This document shows, in pieces, positions 25,875 through 33,803 of a stretch of 64,000 nt of DNA. The stretch is taken from positions 1 to 64,000 of the forward strand of contig JAMLHE010000005.1 in the NCBI GenBank assembly GCA_023957315.1, in the 5' to 3' direction. The DNA is from Candidatus Kapaibacterium sp. GTDB taxonomy: Bacteria > Bacteroidota > Ignavibacteria > Kapaibacteriales > UBA2268. Numbering within the stretch: the stretch's first letter is position 1; the number at the start of each line of letters is the position of its first letter. The notes beneath the pieces were generated by a model. It was not told the DNA's origin and did not search any database. It worked only from the letters and a program-made list of their open reading frames with translations. A program made the translations under genes and the position numbers.

Positions 25875-27017
25875 ATGAACGAATCAACAAAAATAATTCA
25901 CTCAATCCCTGTGGACCCACTCACAGGAGCTATTTCCGTGCCGATATACCAAACTTCGACTTACGTCCAAGAGCAACCGGGTGTAAACAAGGGCTTTGAT
26001 TACAGCAGAACCAATAACCCAACTCGGGCGATTTTGGAAAGGTTGATATCCGAACTCGAAAACGGCAAAAACGGTTTCGCTTTCGCAAGCGGCTTAGCTG
26101 CTATTGACGCTGTAGCCAAGTTACTCAAACCGGGTGATGAAGTGCTTGCTGTTGATGATATTTACGGTGGTGCCTTTAGATTGTTCACTCAAGTTTACAA
26201 CAATTTTGGAATTACTATCAAATTTGTTGATACGACCGATGTAAGCAACATTGAACGCGAAATTAGCGATAAAACTAAGCTAATTTGGCTCGAAAGCCCA
26301 ACCAATCCTTTGCTCAAAATTTCGGATATTGCTACGATTACAAAATTAGCAAAATCACGCGGTTGCTTGGTTTGTGTTGACAATACTTTTGCGACACCGA
26401 TAATCCAAAAGCCGATTGACTTGGGTGCGGACATAATTATCCATAGCGCTACAAAATATTTGGGCGGGCACAGCGATTTGATTGCCGGATTGGTCGTCAC
26501 AAATAGCGATGAATTGGGCGAAAGAATCAAATTTATCCAAAATTCAACCGGTGGAATCTTATCGCCATTTGACAGTTGGTTAGTAATTCGCGGAATATCC
26601 ACATTAGCTCTACGTATGAAAGAACACTCAAATAGTGCTGCTGCTGTGGCTAATTTCTTAGTAAGCAGACCCGAAGTTGATAAAGTCTATTTCCCCGGCT
26701 TAGAGAGCCACGTAAACCATGGTATAGCAAAGGAACAGCAAAAATACTTTGGCGGAATGGTTTCATTTTCGTTGAAAAATGATACTGAAGATAATGCTGT
26801 GAAATTGGCTACTTCGACAAAATTATTCAAGCTCGCTGAAAGTTTGGGCGGAACGAAAAGCTTGGTTTGCAGCCCTTCTACTATGACGCATAAATCAATT
26901 CCGGTTGAGAGTCGCCGTGCATCAGGTGTGGTGGATAGCTTGCTTCGATTGTCAATTGGTTTGGAAGATAGTCAAGATTTGATTGACGACTTAGAACAAG
27001 CTTTCAACAAATTATAA
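25875..27017 (+). CDS. metB: Cystathionine gamma-synthase / trans-sulfuration PLP enzyme
   Basis: 380 residues, Cys/Met-metabolism PLP family. YSRTNNPTRAILE, FASGLAAIDAV, the Asp in CLVCVDNTFATP, and the PLP lysine K194 in HSATKYLGGHSD; the C-terminal KSLVCSPSTMTHKSIP carries the substrate-binding block. Forms cystathionine from an activated homoserine and cysteine, or cleaves cystathionine; the two activities cannot be separated by eye. The SAM riboswitch upstream and homoserine dehydrogenase downstream point to the methionine direction. Ribosome site AGGAG lies just before the ATG. Confidence 0.87.
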   Translation: MNESTKIIHSIPVDPLTGAISVPIYQTSTYVQEQPGVNKGFDYSRTNNPTRAILERLISELENGKNGFAFASGLAAIDAVAKLLKPGDEVLAVDDIYGGAFRLFTQVYNNFGITIKFVDTTDVSNIEREISDKTKLIWLESPTNPLLKISDIATITKLAKSRGCLVCVDNTFATPIIQKPIDLGADIIIHSATKYLGGHSDLIAGLVVTNSDELGERIKFIQNSTGGILSPFDSWLVIRGISTLALRMKEHSNSAAAVANFLVSRPEVDKVYFPGLESHVNHGIAKEQQKYFGGMVSFSLKNDTEDNAVKLATSTKLFKLAESLGGTKSLVCSPSTMTHKSIPVESRRASGVVDSLLRLSIGLEDSQDLIDDLEQAFNKL

Positions 27018-27039
27018 ATGAAATCGGAAAGAGGAAGAA

Positions 27040-28230
27040 ATGGAAAGAAATGAAATAAAAATTGGTCTTTTTGGATTCGGCTGTGTCGGGCAGGGCTTGT
27101 ACGACATTTTACAACAGACGCCCGGTTTCAAAGCTGAAATCGTGAAGATTTGTTGCAGAAATTCCGAAAAATCAAGACCTTTGGGAAATGAGTATTTCAC
27201 TTTTGATAAAAATGATTTGCTGAATAATCCTGACATCAACGTGATAGTCGAATTGATTGACGATGCCGATGCTGCAAAGGAAATCGTAGTCGGAGCGCTT
27301 AAAAATGGAAAAGCTGTTGTAAGTGCGAATAAAAAAATGATTTCGGAAAATTTCGAGGAGCTGATAAATCTGCAAAACAAACTACAGACTCCACTTTTGT
27401 ATGAAGCTGCAGTTTGCGGAAGTATTCCTATTCTCAGGAATTTGGAAGAATATTATGACAATGATTTGCTCAAATCAATTCAAGGAATTGTAAACGGTAC
27501 AACCAATTACATTCTGACTGAAATGATTTCGAATAAAATATCATTTAATACAGCGCTTGCGGCTGCACAAACACAAGGTTATGCTGAATCTGACCCGACA
27601 ATGGATGTAGAGGGATTCGATGCAAAATATAAATTGCATATTATCATGGCTCATGCTTTTGGGCTTGTTGTTGACCCGGCGAATATCATAAATATCGGGA
27701 TTACGCAAATAAACGAATTCGATATAAAATATGCTACCGAAAAAGGCTTGAAAATTAAACTCGTTGCACATGCAATTAAACTAAAAGGTAACAAAATCAT
27801 AGCCTTGGTTATTCCGGAATTTGTGGACTCGAGCAATGAATTGTACCAAGTTGATGGTGTGTTCAATGGAATTGTGACCGAAAATACTTTCGTGAACAAG
27901 AACTTTTTTGTTGGCAAAGGTGCCGGCTCCTTCCCTACCGCTTCGGCAGTGCTATCTGATTTATCTGCATTGAGTTACAATTATAAGTACGAGTATAAAA
28001 AGCGTTTCCAAGCACCCGATTTTCAATATACCGATGACCATTTGATTGAAATTTATCTCAGATATAATCAAATCAATTTTAATAATAGCTTGTTTGATGA
28101 GATTATTGAAGAATATAAATCAAGACATAATAATTATGTTATCGGGAAAATCAGCATTAAAGCACTGAAACAACTCATAAATAATCACAAAAGTGAATAT
28201 AGTGTAATTTTGAAGAATATCAATCCATAA
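27040..28230 (+). CDS. hom: Homoserine dehydrogenase
   Basis: 396 residues. The N-terminal NAD(P) fold GLFGFGCVGQGLYD is followed by AVVSANKKMI, the catalytic-domain blocks LYEAAVCGSIPILRN, GIVNGTTNYILTEM and AQTQGYAESDPTMDVEGFDAKYKL, and GKGAGSFPTASAVLSDL. The C-terminus replaces a normal ACT domain with a shorter, unrelated-looking tail. It reduces aspartate semialdehyde to homoserine, the precursor of methionine and threonine. It lies 22 bases after the PLP enzyme gene, so both should be under the SAM riboswitch. Closed by a terminator. Confidence 0.9.
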   Translation: MERNEIKIGLFGFGCVGQGLYDILQQTPGFKAEIVKICCRNSEKSRPLGNEYFTFDKNDLLNNPDINVIVELIDDADAAKEIVVGALKNGKAVVSANKKMISENFEELINLQNKLQTPLLYEAAVCGSIPILRNLEEYYDNDLLKSIQGIVNGTTNYILTEMISNKISFNTALAAAQTQGYAESDPTMDVEGFDAKYKLHIIMAHAFGLVVDPANIINIGITQINEFDIKYATEKGLKIKLVAHAIKLKGNKIIALVIPEFVDSSNELYQVDGVFNGIVTENTFVNKNFFVGKGAGSFPTASAVLSDLSALSYNYKYEYKKRFQAPDFQYTDDHLIEIYLRYNQINFNNSLFDEIIEEYKSRHNNYVIGKISIKALKQLINNHKSEYSVILKNINP

Positions 28231-28236
28231 ACAATT

Positions 28237-28277
28237 TGGGGTTGGTTCAATGCAAAGATTGCTCCAACCCCATTTTT
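28237..28277 (+). terminator. Terminator of the methionine operon
   Basis: TGGGGTTGG (28237-28245) pairs with CCAACCCCA (28264-28272), followed by T5. Confidence 0.85.
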
Positions 28278-28296
28278 AGTAATATATTTAGCTTTG

Positions 28297-29010
28297 CTAT
28301 TGCCTCATTGGGACTTCTAAGAGTAAAAGTTCTGAACCGCTTTCAGAGAATAATTTAACTTCTTCTAAGTTCGTAATCCCAATCGCATCGCGTTTTTTCA
28401 GCGTTTCATCAGCAATCACAGTTATGCCTTCGATATTGAAAATATACAAACCGTTTGCATTATCGTTCATTTTGTAAGTTAATTCACTATTATGAGTTAA
28501 TGTCACACGATTCAACCAAGCGTTTTGATATATCCAAACACCGGGTCCTTCAGGATTTGGCGACACCATTTCTTGAAATTTATTTATTCTGTCATCCGGT
28601 GAAAATACTTTTTGCTGATAACGTGGCTCTACATCTCGCTGATTTGGGAAAATCCAAATCTGGAGCAAATTGATTTTTTCATCCTCGCTATGATTGTATT
28701 CAGAGTGCATAATTCCACTTCCGGCACTCATGACTTGCACCTCATTCTCGCGAATGACTGAGGCATTGCCCATACTATCTTTGTGGGCTAACGCACCTTT
28801 CAATGGAATTGTAATGATTTCCATATTATCGTGCGGGTGGCTGCCGAAACCTTTCGCAGGATGAACAATGTCATCGTTCAAAACTCTGAGTAAACCAAAT
28901 CTAACTTTACTTGGGTCATGATAGCTTGCAAAACTGAATGAGTGTGCAGCTTCGAGCCATCCATGATTCGCAATTCCTCTATCTTCGGCTCTATGAATAA
29001 TTTTTTCCAT
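28297..29010 (-). CDS. Pirin family protein
   Basis: 237 residues, a two-cupin-domain protein. Typical opening HRAEDRGIANHGWLEAAHSFSFA, metal-site His residues in FGSHPHDNMEIITIPL, and SAGSGIMHSEYN. Pirins bind iron or another metal and some act as quercetin dioxygenases or redox sensors; the in vivo role is usually unknown. Length is on the short side, as for the YhhW-type group. Single gene, convergent with the methionine operon. Confidence 0.9.
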   Translation of the reverse strand: MEKIIHRAEDRGIANHGWLEAAHSFSFASYHDPSKVRFGLLRVLNDDIVHPAKGFGSHPHDNMEIITIPLKGALAHKDSMGNASVIRENEVQVMSAGSGIMHSEYNHSEDEKINLLQIWIFPNQRDVEPRYQQKVFSPDDRINKFQEMVSPNPEGPGVWIYQNAWLNRVTLTHNSELTYKMNDNANGLYIFNIEGITVIADETLKKRDAIGITNLEEVKLFSESGSELLLLEVPMRQ

Positions 29011-29072
29011 AACAAAATCCTAAATTAATAAACTTATATTCTAAGACGTATGTATAGACATATATTTTATTA

Positions 29073-29099
29073 TAAAAAAACCGCCTCGAAAGCCGGTTT
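29073..29099 (-). terminator. Terminator of the secreted-repeat operon
   Basis: On the minus strand AAACCG and CGGTTT arms (29078-29083 with 29094-29099) close a 10-nt loop and are followed by a T run, ten bases after the stop of the gene at 29109. Confidence 0.75.
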
Positions 29100-29108
29100 A
29101 TCAAAAAT

Positions 29109-30869
29109 TTAATTTGCGGGGTATGTCAAATCGAACGAATTGAGCAAAAACATTTGATAGCCCTGTCCGGGTTTCATCAACTCGATTGTATCTATCTCGA
29201 AATCCGGGTAATAGATGTTGCCGAGATTATCTTTTACGATGACCAAAACTCCGGCTTGTACCATGGAATTCAGTGCTGTTGGTGGTGCCATGTTGCTATA
29301 TCGCAAATAACTTACCATATTCCAACCTGCATTTAAACTAATCACTTCTTGAGTCGGATTAATTACATTGCCCCAAATGTTTAGATTTGCGGCTTCGTTC
29401 ATAAAGATTTGGTAGCCTTGAGTTACATCCCAATTTTCAATTAAATCAATTTCAAATTGTGGGAAGTAAATATTTCCGACATTGTCCTTCATGATTACAA
29501 GTTTATCCGAAATTGCTGACGTTATCGAAGGCAATGATGAAACATCGGATTCGACATTGGAGGAAATCATATTCCAGCCTTGCGAGAGTTGTATTACAAA
29601 TTTCACGAGGTCGTCTTTAGTCTTAAATGTATAATAAGCTGACCAATCAGTTGCATTCCCACCGACAGTTGCATTGACACGCCAATAGTATGTTTTGTTA
29701 GTGTCTAAAACTCCTTCAGAGATAATCAATTCGGTCAGAAAAGCAACACTTTCGCTGAATACGATATTATCTTCAAATTCTACAAAGTCAGTTGAAATTT
29801 CAACTGTATAGCTTGTTGCCGTTGGAACAGCATTCCAGTCAGTTGTGGGGATGATTTCCACATCTGTTGCCATATCAGCTGGATAGACCAAAACAGGCAC
29901 TCCTTGGGCATCGATAGTGAATTCTTGGGAGAAAATCGCACCCCAAACACCCTGACTATTGCGAGTTCGAGCATAAATCGTATGAACACCTGCTTCTAAT
30001 CCGTCGAGCATGGCTTGGTCAAACATTATTGCTTGGACACCGGGCTCAACAAAACGAATAGGTTCGGCGTTACCCATACCCGGGTCACTACCAAGCCAAA
30101 ATTCCCCTGCCACAACATCTGCTTCTTCAACAATAAATTCATCAATTAGGAAATTTCTACAAGTTGTTGATGTCCATACATCATTAGCGTTTTTGAAACG
30201 GAAACAAAATGAATGAAAACCTTGTTCAAGACTTGATAAATCTATTGAGTCAATAATTACAATATCAAATTCCTCATCAAACCCAAATGCTGTAGCGTTT
30301 CCTATGCCCGGGTCGTTATTGAAGTAGTATTCTGCGTCTGTAAGCATTGGTGAGACAAGTCCTGATAATTGATTAACATAAAATAAACGACAAACTGAAT
30401 TACTCCAAGCTCCATCTTCATTCTTAAATCTAAAGCAAAGTCGATGAAAGCTATAGTCCATGTCTGCAAAAGGAACGGAATCAATAAGCAAAATTTGCTC
30501 TGCGCTACCAATATCAAAAGCAATTGCATTTCTAATGCCCGGATCTTCGTTTATATAATATTCGGCGTCGGTCAAAAGAGGTGATTCCGGTACAAAGAGG
30601 CTTTTAACATTAAAGATACGACAAACTGAATTACTCCAAGTGCCATCTTCATCTTTAAATCTGAAGCAAAGTCTATGAAAACCGACTTCCAAATTCGTCA
30701 AATCTACCGAATCAATAACTAAGACCGAGTCATCACCTGTAATGTTACGGACAGTGCCATTACCAACTCCCGGGTCTGTATTAAAATAATACTCATATTG
30801 GAGTAAATCTTGCGATAAAGCCGCAAGTGACAAAGTCACGAATATGCAACAATATAATATTAATCTCAT
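29109..30869 (-). CDS. Secreted protein with repeated DPGxGNA modules and an Fn3-like domain
   Basis: 586 residues, signal peptide (LSLAALSQ). Four modules of about 80 residues follow, each opening with a version of EYYFNxDPGIGNA and the first three closing FHxxCFRFKxxxxxWSxxxCRxF. Next is a fibronectin-III-like domain (about 330-415, with TTDWNAVPTATSYTVEIS and YYWRVNATVGG). Last come two copies of a unit with GWNMISS or GWNMVSY, DNVGNIYFPQFEID and GYQIFM. No sorting domain of the usual T9SS type is visible. Likely a surface or secreted adhesion-type protein. It is 12 bases downstream of the beta-helix gene, so co-transcribed. Confidence 0.75.
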   Translation of the reverse strand: MRLILYCCIFVTLSLAALSQDLLQYEYYFNTDPGVGNGTVRNITGDDSVLVIDSVDLTNLEVGFHRLCFRFKDEDGTWSNSVCRIFNVKSLFVPESPLLTDAEYYINEDPGIRNAIAFDIGSAEQILLIDSVPFADMDYSFHRLCFRFKNEDGAWSNSVCRLFYVNQLSGLVSPMLTDAEYYFNNDPGIGNATAFGFDEEFDIVIIDSIDLSSLEQGFHSFCFRFKNANDVWTSTTCRNFLIDEFIVEEADVVAGEFWLGSDPGMGNAEPIRFVEPGVQAIMFDQAMLDGLEAGVHTIYARTRNSQGVWGAIFSQEFTIDAQGVPVLVYPADMATDVEIIPTTDWNAVPTATSYTVEISTDFVEFEDNIVFSESVAFLTELIISEGVLDTNKTYYWRVNATVGGNATDWSAYYTFKTKDDLVKFVIQLSQGWNMISSNVESDVSSLPSITSAISDKLVIMKDNVGNIYFPQFEIDLIENWDVTQGYQIFMNEAANLNIWGNVINPTQEVISLNAGWNMVSYLRYSNMAPPTALNSMVQAGVLVIVKDNLGNIYYPDFEIDTIELMKPGQGYQMFLLNSFDLTYPAN

Positions 30870-30881
30870 ATTATTGCTCCG

Positions 30882-31949
30882 TTATTTGTTGTTTTTGGCG
30901 TTGATTTTAAATCTCAAACTACCATCTTGACCAACTACGGAATTTAAAATTGTCATAGATGTGATTAAAGGTATTGAGGGTTCTCCCGAAAAATCCGGAA
31001 TTGGATTCTCACCGCCGTAAACGCCCATATCCACTCCATCCAGCCCTGAACCAATCGCGGGGGAACCGGATTGCAAATTTAGATTATGTGTTGCAAAATT
31101 AAATGCGCCTGCTGTTTTCACCGGAAGACTTACAAACAATGGATTTTCATCAATGATGTTGTTCTCACCGGTATTAGTTCCATAGGGAATCGTGTTGTTG
31201 CCCGAAGAATATGTCAAACAATTGTTAAATGTTGAATTCTCTAATCCCCGTGGCGGCGATAGAAAAATGCAACTTGTGAAAAGAGCATTTTCAACCCCAA
31301 TAAACATATCGGTACTTTTCCAAAAATCAGAAAATAAACTATTTATAAATGCCGCCGGATTACCCATATATTGAAGTTGATTCAAAAATGCACAATTCGA
31401 AAAAATCATATCTTCAGCTCCTACAAATCTATTAGCTGCGTTGCTCGCAAAGAAGACAGTTGATTCGAATATACAGTCTTTGAAATACCAATCTGTGTGT
31501 AATTTATGAATAGCTCCACCTAAAGAGTAGAAATATGTAGCATTTCTAATTCTAATTCTTAATATATACAAATCTTCAATTGATTTACCTGTTGTAGGAA
31601 TACCAATAAGCAGTCTATTAATACTCAAACCTTGTATAACACTTTCGGAGCAATTGTTATCATCATCCACTTGAGAAAGTGTAAGGTCGTCTAAAGTTGC
31701 CGATCGACCTGCAAGTCCTTGGTTGTAGCCGTCACCTATGATAACTAATCGTTTAGGCAAAGAAATGTGACCATATGATGTAAGTGACCAACTTACATAA
31801 ACTGTATCACCAACGTCGGAATCGTTAATGGCAGTTTGTAAATTATCGTATTGAGCAGGAACATTAGGGTTGTTACTTACAGTACGAATTGCTGCTTTAG
31901 TGGCAGTTACTACCAATAATAGCAAGAATAAAAGTATTAAAAGACGCAT
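30882..31949 (-). CDS. Secreted parallel beta-helix protein
   Basis: 355 residues. A strong signal peptide (LLILLFLLLLVVTATKA) precedes AIRTVSNNPNVPAQYDNLQTAIN, the usual N-cap of bacterial right-handed beta-helix proteins, then short irregular repeats such as DCIFESTVFF, NCAFLNQL, SCIFLSPP and NNCLTYSSG and the closing SPAIGSGLDGVDMGVYGG. Similar proteins include pectate-lyase-fold surface proteins without known enzyme activity. GGAGATATGTTATG sets the start. First gene of a two-gene unit with the DPGxGNA protein; a promoter lies at 32031-32062. Confidence 0.8.
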   Translation of the reverse strand: MRLLILLFLLLLVVTATKAAIRTVSNNPNVPAQYDNLQTAINDSDVGDTVYVSWSLTSYGHISLPKRLVIIGDGYNQGLAGRSATLDDLTLSQVDDDNNCSESVIQGLSINRLLIGIPTTGKSIEDLYILRIRIRNATYFYSLGGAIHKLHTDWYFKDCIFESTVFFASNAANRFVGAEDMIFSNCAFLNQLQYMGNPAAFINSLFSDFWKSTDMFIGVENALFTSCIFLSPPRGLENSTFNNCLTYSSGNNTIPYGTNTGENNIIDENPLFVSLPVKTAGAFNFATHNLNLQSGSPAIGSGLDGVDMGVYGGENPIPDFSGEPSIPLITSMTILNSVVGQDGSLRFKINAKNNK

Positions 31950-32030
31950 AACATATCTCCATAAATTTTAAAAAATATTTCAAATTCACGGATTTTGTTA
32001 TAATCCTTACTTTTAAAAGAATACATATAA

Positions 32031-32062
32031 CAAAATTAGAAAAAATATCTCAAATTTGCAAA
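32031..32062 (-). promoter_or_regulatory. Bacteroidota-type promoter of the secreted-repeat operon
   Basis: Read on minus: TTTG (32062-32059), 20 bases, TAATTTTG (32038-32031), about 80 bases ahead of the beta-helix gene start. Confidence 0.65.
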
Positions 32063-32117
32063 TTAATAAAATTTAATAAATCATACATGACCAATTTTTC
32101 ATTGAAAGTTCATCTAA

Positions 32118-32148
32118 TAAATAAAAAAGGGAGCCTAAAGCTCCCAAA
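32118..32148 (-). terminator. Terminator of the ammonia-lyase transcript
   Basis: GGGAGC (32129-32134), 5-nt loop, GCTCCC (32140-32145); on the minus strand it is followed by a T run, 26 bases after the stop codon. Confidence 0.85.
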
Positions 32149-32173
32149 TTCTAAATTCAAACTCATATATTAA

Positions 32174-33700
32174 TTAATTTTCGAGACTACCTACTAATTT
32201 TTCAACTTCATCAAGGATTTTACCTGATTTGACAAGTTCCTTCATAGCATTATGGTCGTTAAACAAAGGTCTGTCAATATCGAGGAAATCAACATGCTCG
32301 CGAATTACTTCATGGGCGCGAGTAACACCTCTGCCATTGGTAAATTCTCTGAAGTCTAAGGCTTGAGCAGCTGCCATAAGTTCAATACCAATAATACCAT
32401 AAGCATTATCGAGTATTTGACCATTTTTGATAGCAGTATTCATGCCCATCGAAACGAAATCTTCTTGGTCTGCAGCAGCAGGAATTGATTGAATTGATGC
32501 AGGATTTGACAATATTCTTTGCTCGACGATTAACATATCAGCAGTGTATTGACTTAGCATCATTCCTGAGAACATTCCCGCTCCCTTAGTCAAAAATGCC
32601 GGAAGCCCGACTGACAGTGCCGGATTGAGCAAACGATTTAAACGTCGCTCTGAAAGTACACATACGATTGTCAATGCCGCTCCTGCCATATCCATCGGCA
32701 ATGAAACGGGTGTCCCTTGGAAATTAGCACCTGTAAGTGTAATATTATCTTCAGGTAAGAAAATAGGATTATCTCCAACTCCATTAAGTTCGACTTCAAC
32801 TTGTTGGCGAGCATAATGACAAGCATCATGAACCGAACCGAGAACTTGCGGTGTAGAACGCATCGAATATGCATCTTGCACTTTAGTTTTCATCTTGCCG
32901 GTCATCAAATCACTTCCATCAAGGCATTTGCGGATTGCATTTGCTGAGCGAACTGCACCGACAAAGCCTCGCAATTGATGCAGACGAACGTCATAGGGCT
33001 TCATATTTGCCAATAATGCTTCAAGCGACATTGCAGCAGCTATTTCAGCATGTTTGATAAGGCGGTTATAGTCATATAATTGAATTGCAGACATTGCTGT
33101 CAACAAATTTGAACCATTAATCGTAGCCAATCCGTCACGAGCTTGTAATCCCGGGACGGGGATTCCGGCTTTTTCAAATGCAACAGACGTCGGCATTCTT
33201 TCGCCTTGGTAGAAAGATTCCCCTTCGCCCATGAGCGACAAAGCCATTTGGGACATTGGCGCCAAATCGCCACATGCACCTACGGAACCCTTTTGGCAAA
33301 CAACAGGCGTTACGCCTTTATTCAGCATGTCAATCAAAGTAAGAGTGATTTCGGGGCGACATCCTGAATTGCCGTGAGCATGAACGTTTACGCGTCCTGC
33401 AATTGCTCCACGTACATATTCGATTGGAGTGGGGTCGCCAATTCCGGCGGCATGATTATAAATCAAATACTTTTGAAATTCTTTAATTTGCTCGTCATTT
33501 AGTACAATCTCAGAAAACTCGCCGATTCCGGTATTTACACCGTACATGATTTCGCCTTTTTTGACCTTATCTTCGAGCATAACACGACATTTTTTTATCA
33601 ATTCAAGGGAATGCTCTCTTAGTTCGACTTTTTCGCCGAAACGACCTATTTGAACCATTTTCTCTATGGTTAGTCCTGACCCGTTTAACACGACAGCCAT
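32174..33700 (-). CDS. hutH: Histidine ammonia-lyase with Ala-Cys-Gly at the MIO site
   Basis: 508 residues. Normally deaminates histidine to urocanate using the MIO prosthetic group formed from Ala-Ser-Gly. Counted from the ATG at 33700 (GGAG seven bases upstream) numbering matches the well-studied Pseudomonas enzyme: Tyr53 in YGVNTG, His83 in NHAAG, and residues 142-144, here Ala-Cys-Gly (GSVGACGDLAP), codon TGT for Cys. QEDFVSMG retains the acid Glu of QEDHVSM but has Phe for His. So it is HAL-like, with changes that could alter substrate choice. A TTG four codons earlier is part of the ribosome site, not the start. No hutU, hutI or hutG is nearby. It is downstream of the acyl-CoA synthetase gene on the same strand. 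Confidence 0.88.
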   Translation of the reverse strand: MAVVLNGSGLTIEKMVQIGRFGEKVELREHSLELIKKCRVMLEDKVKKGEIMYGVNTGIGEFSEIVLNDEQIKEFQKYLIYNHAAGIGDPTPIEYVRGAIAGRVNVHAHGNSGCRPEITLTLIDMLNKGVTPVVCQKGSVGACGDLAPMSQMALSLMGEGESFYQGERMPTSVAFEKAGIPVPGLQARDGLATINGSNLLTAMSAIQLYDYNRLIKHAEIAAAMSLEALLANMKPYDVRLHQLRGFVGAVRSANAIRKCLDGSDLMTGKMKTKVQDAYSMRSTPQVLGSVHDACHYARQQVEVELNGVGDNPIFLPEDNITLTGANFQGTPVSLPMDMAGAALTIVCVLSERRLNRLLNPALSVGLPAFLTKGAGMFSGMMLSQYTADMLIVEQRILSNPASIQSIPAAADQEDFVSMGMNTAIKNGQILDNAYGIIGIELMAAAQALDFREFTNGRGVTRAHEVIREHVDFLDIDRPLFNDHNAMKELVKSGKILDEVEKLVGSLEN

Positions 33701-33803
33701 TTTATTCTCCAAACAATAACAAATAAATACAATTTTATGAATACAAAATTAACAAAAAAATTGCATTTATTGCGTTTTGAACGTGTATTATGCTACGATT
33801 TTA

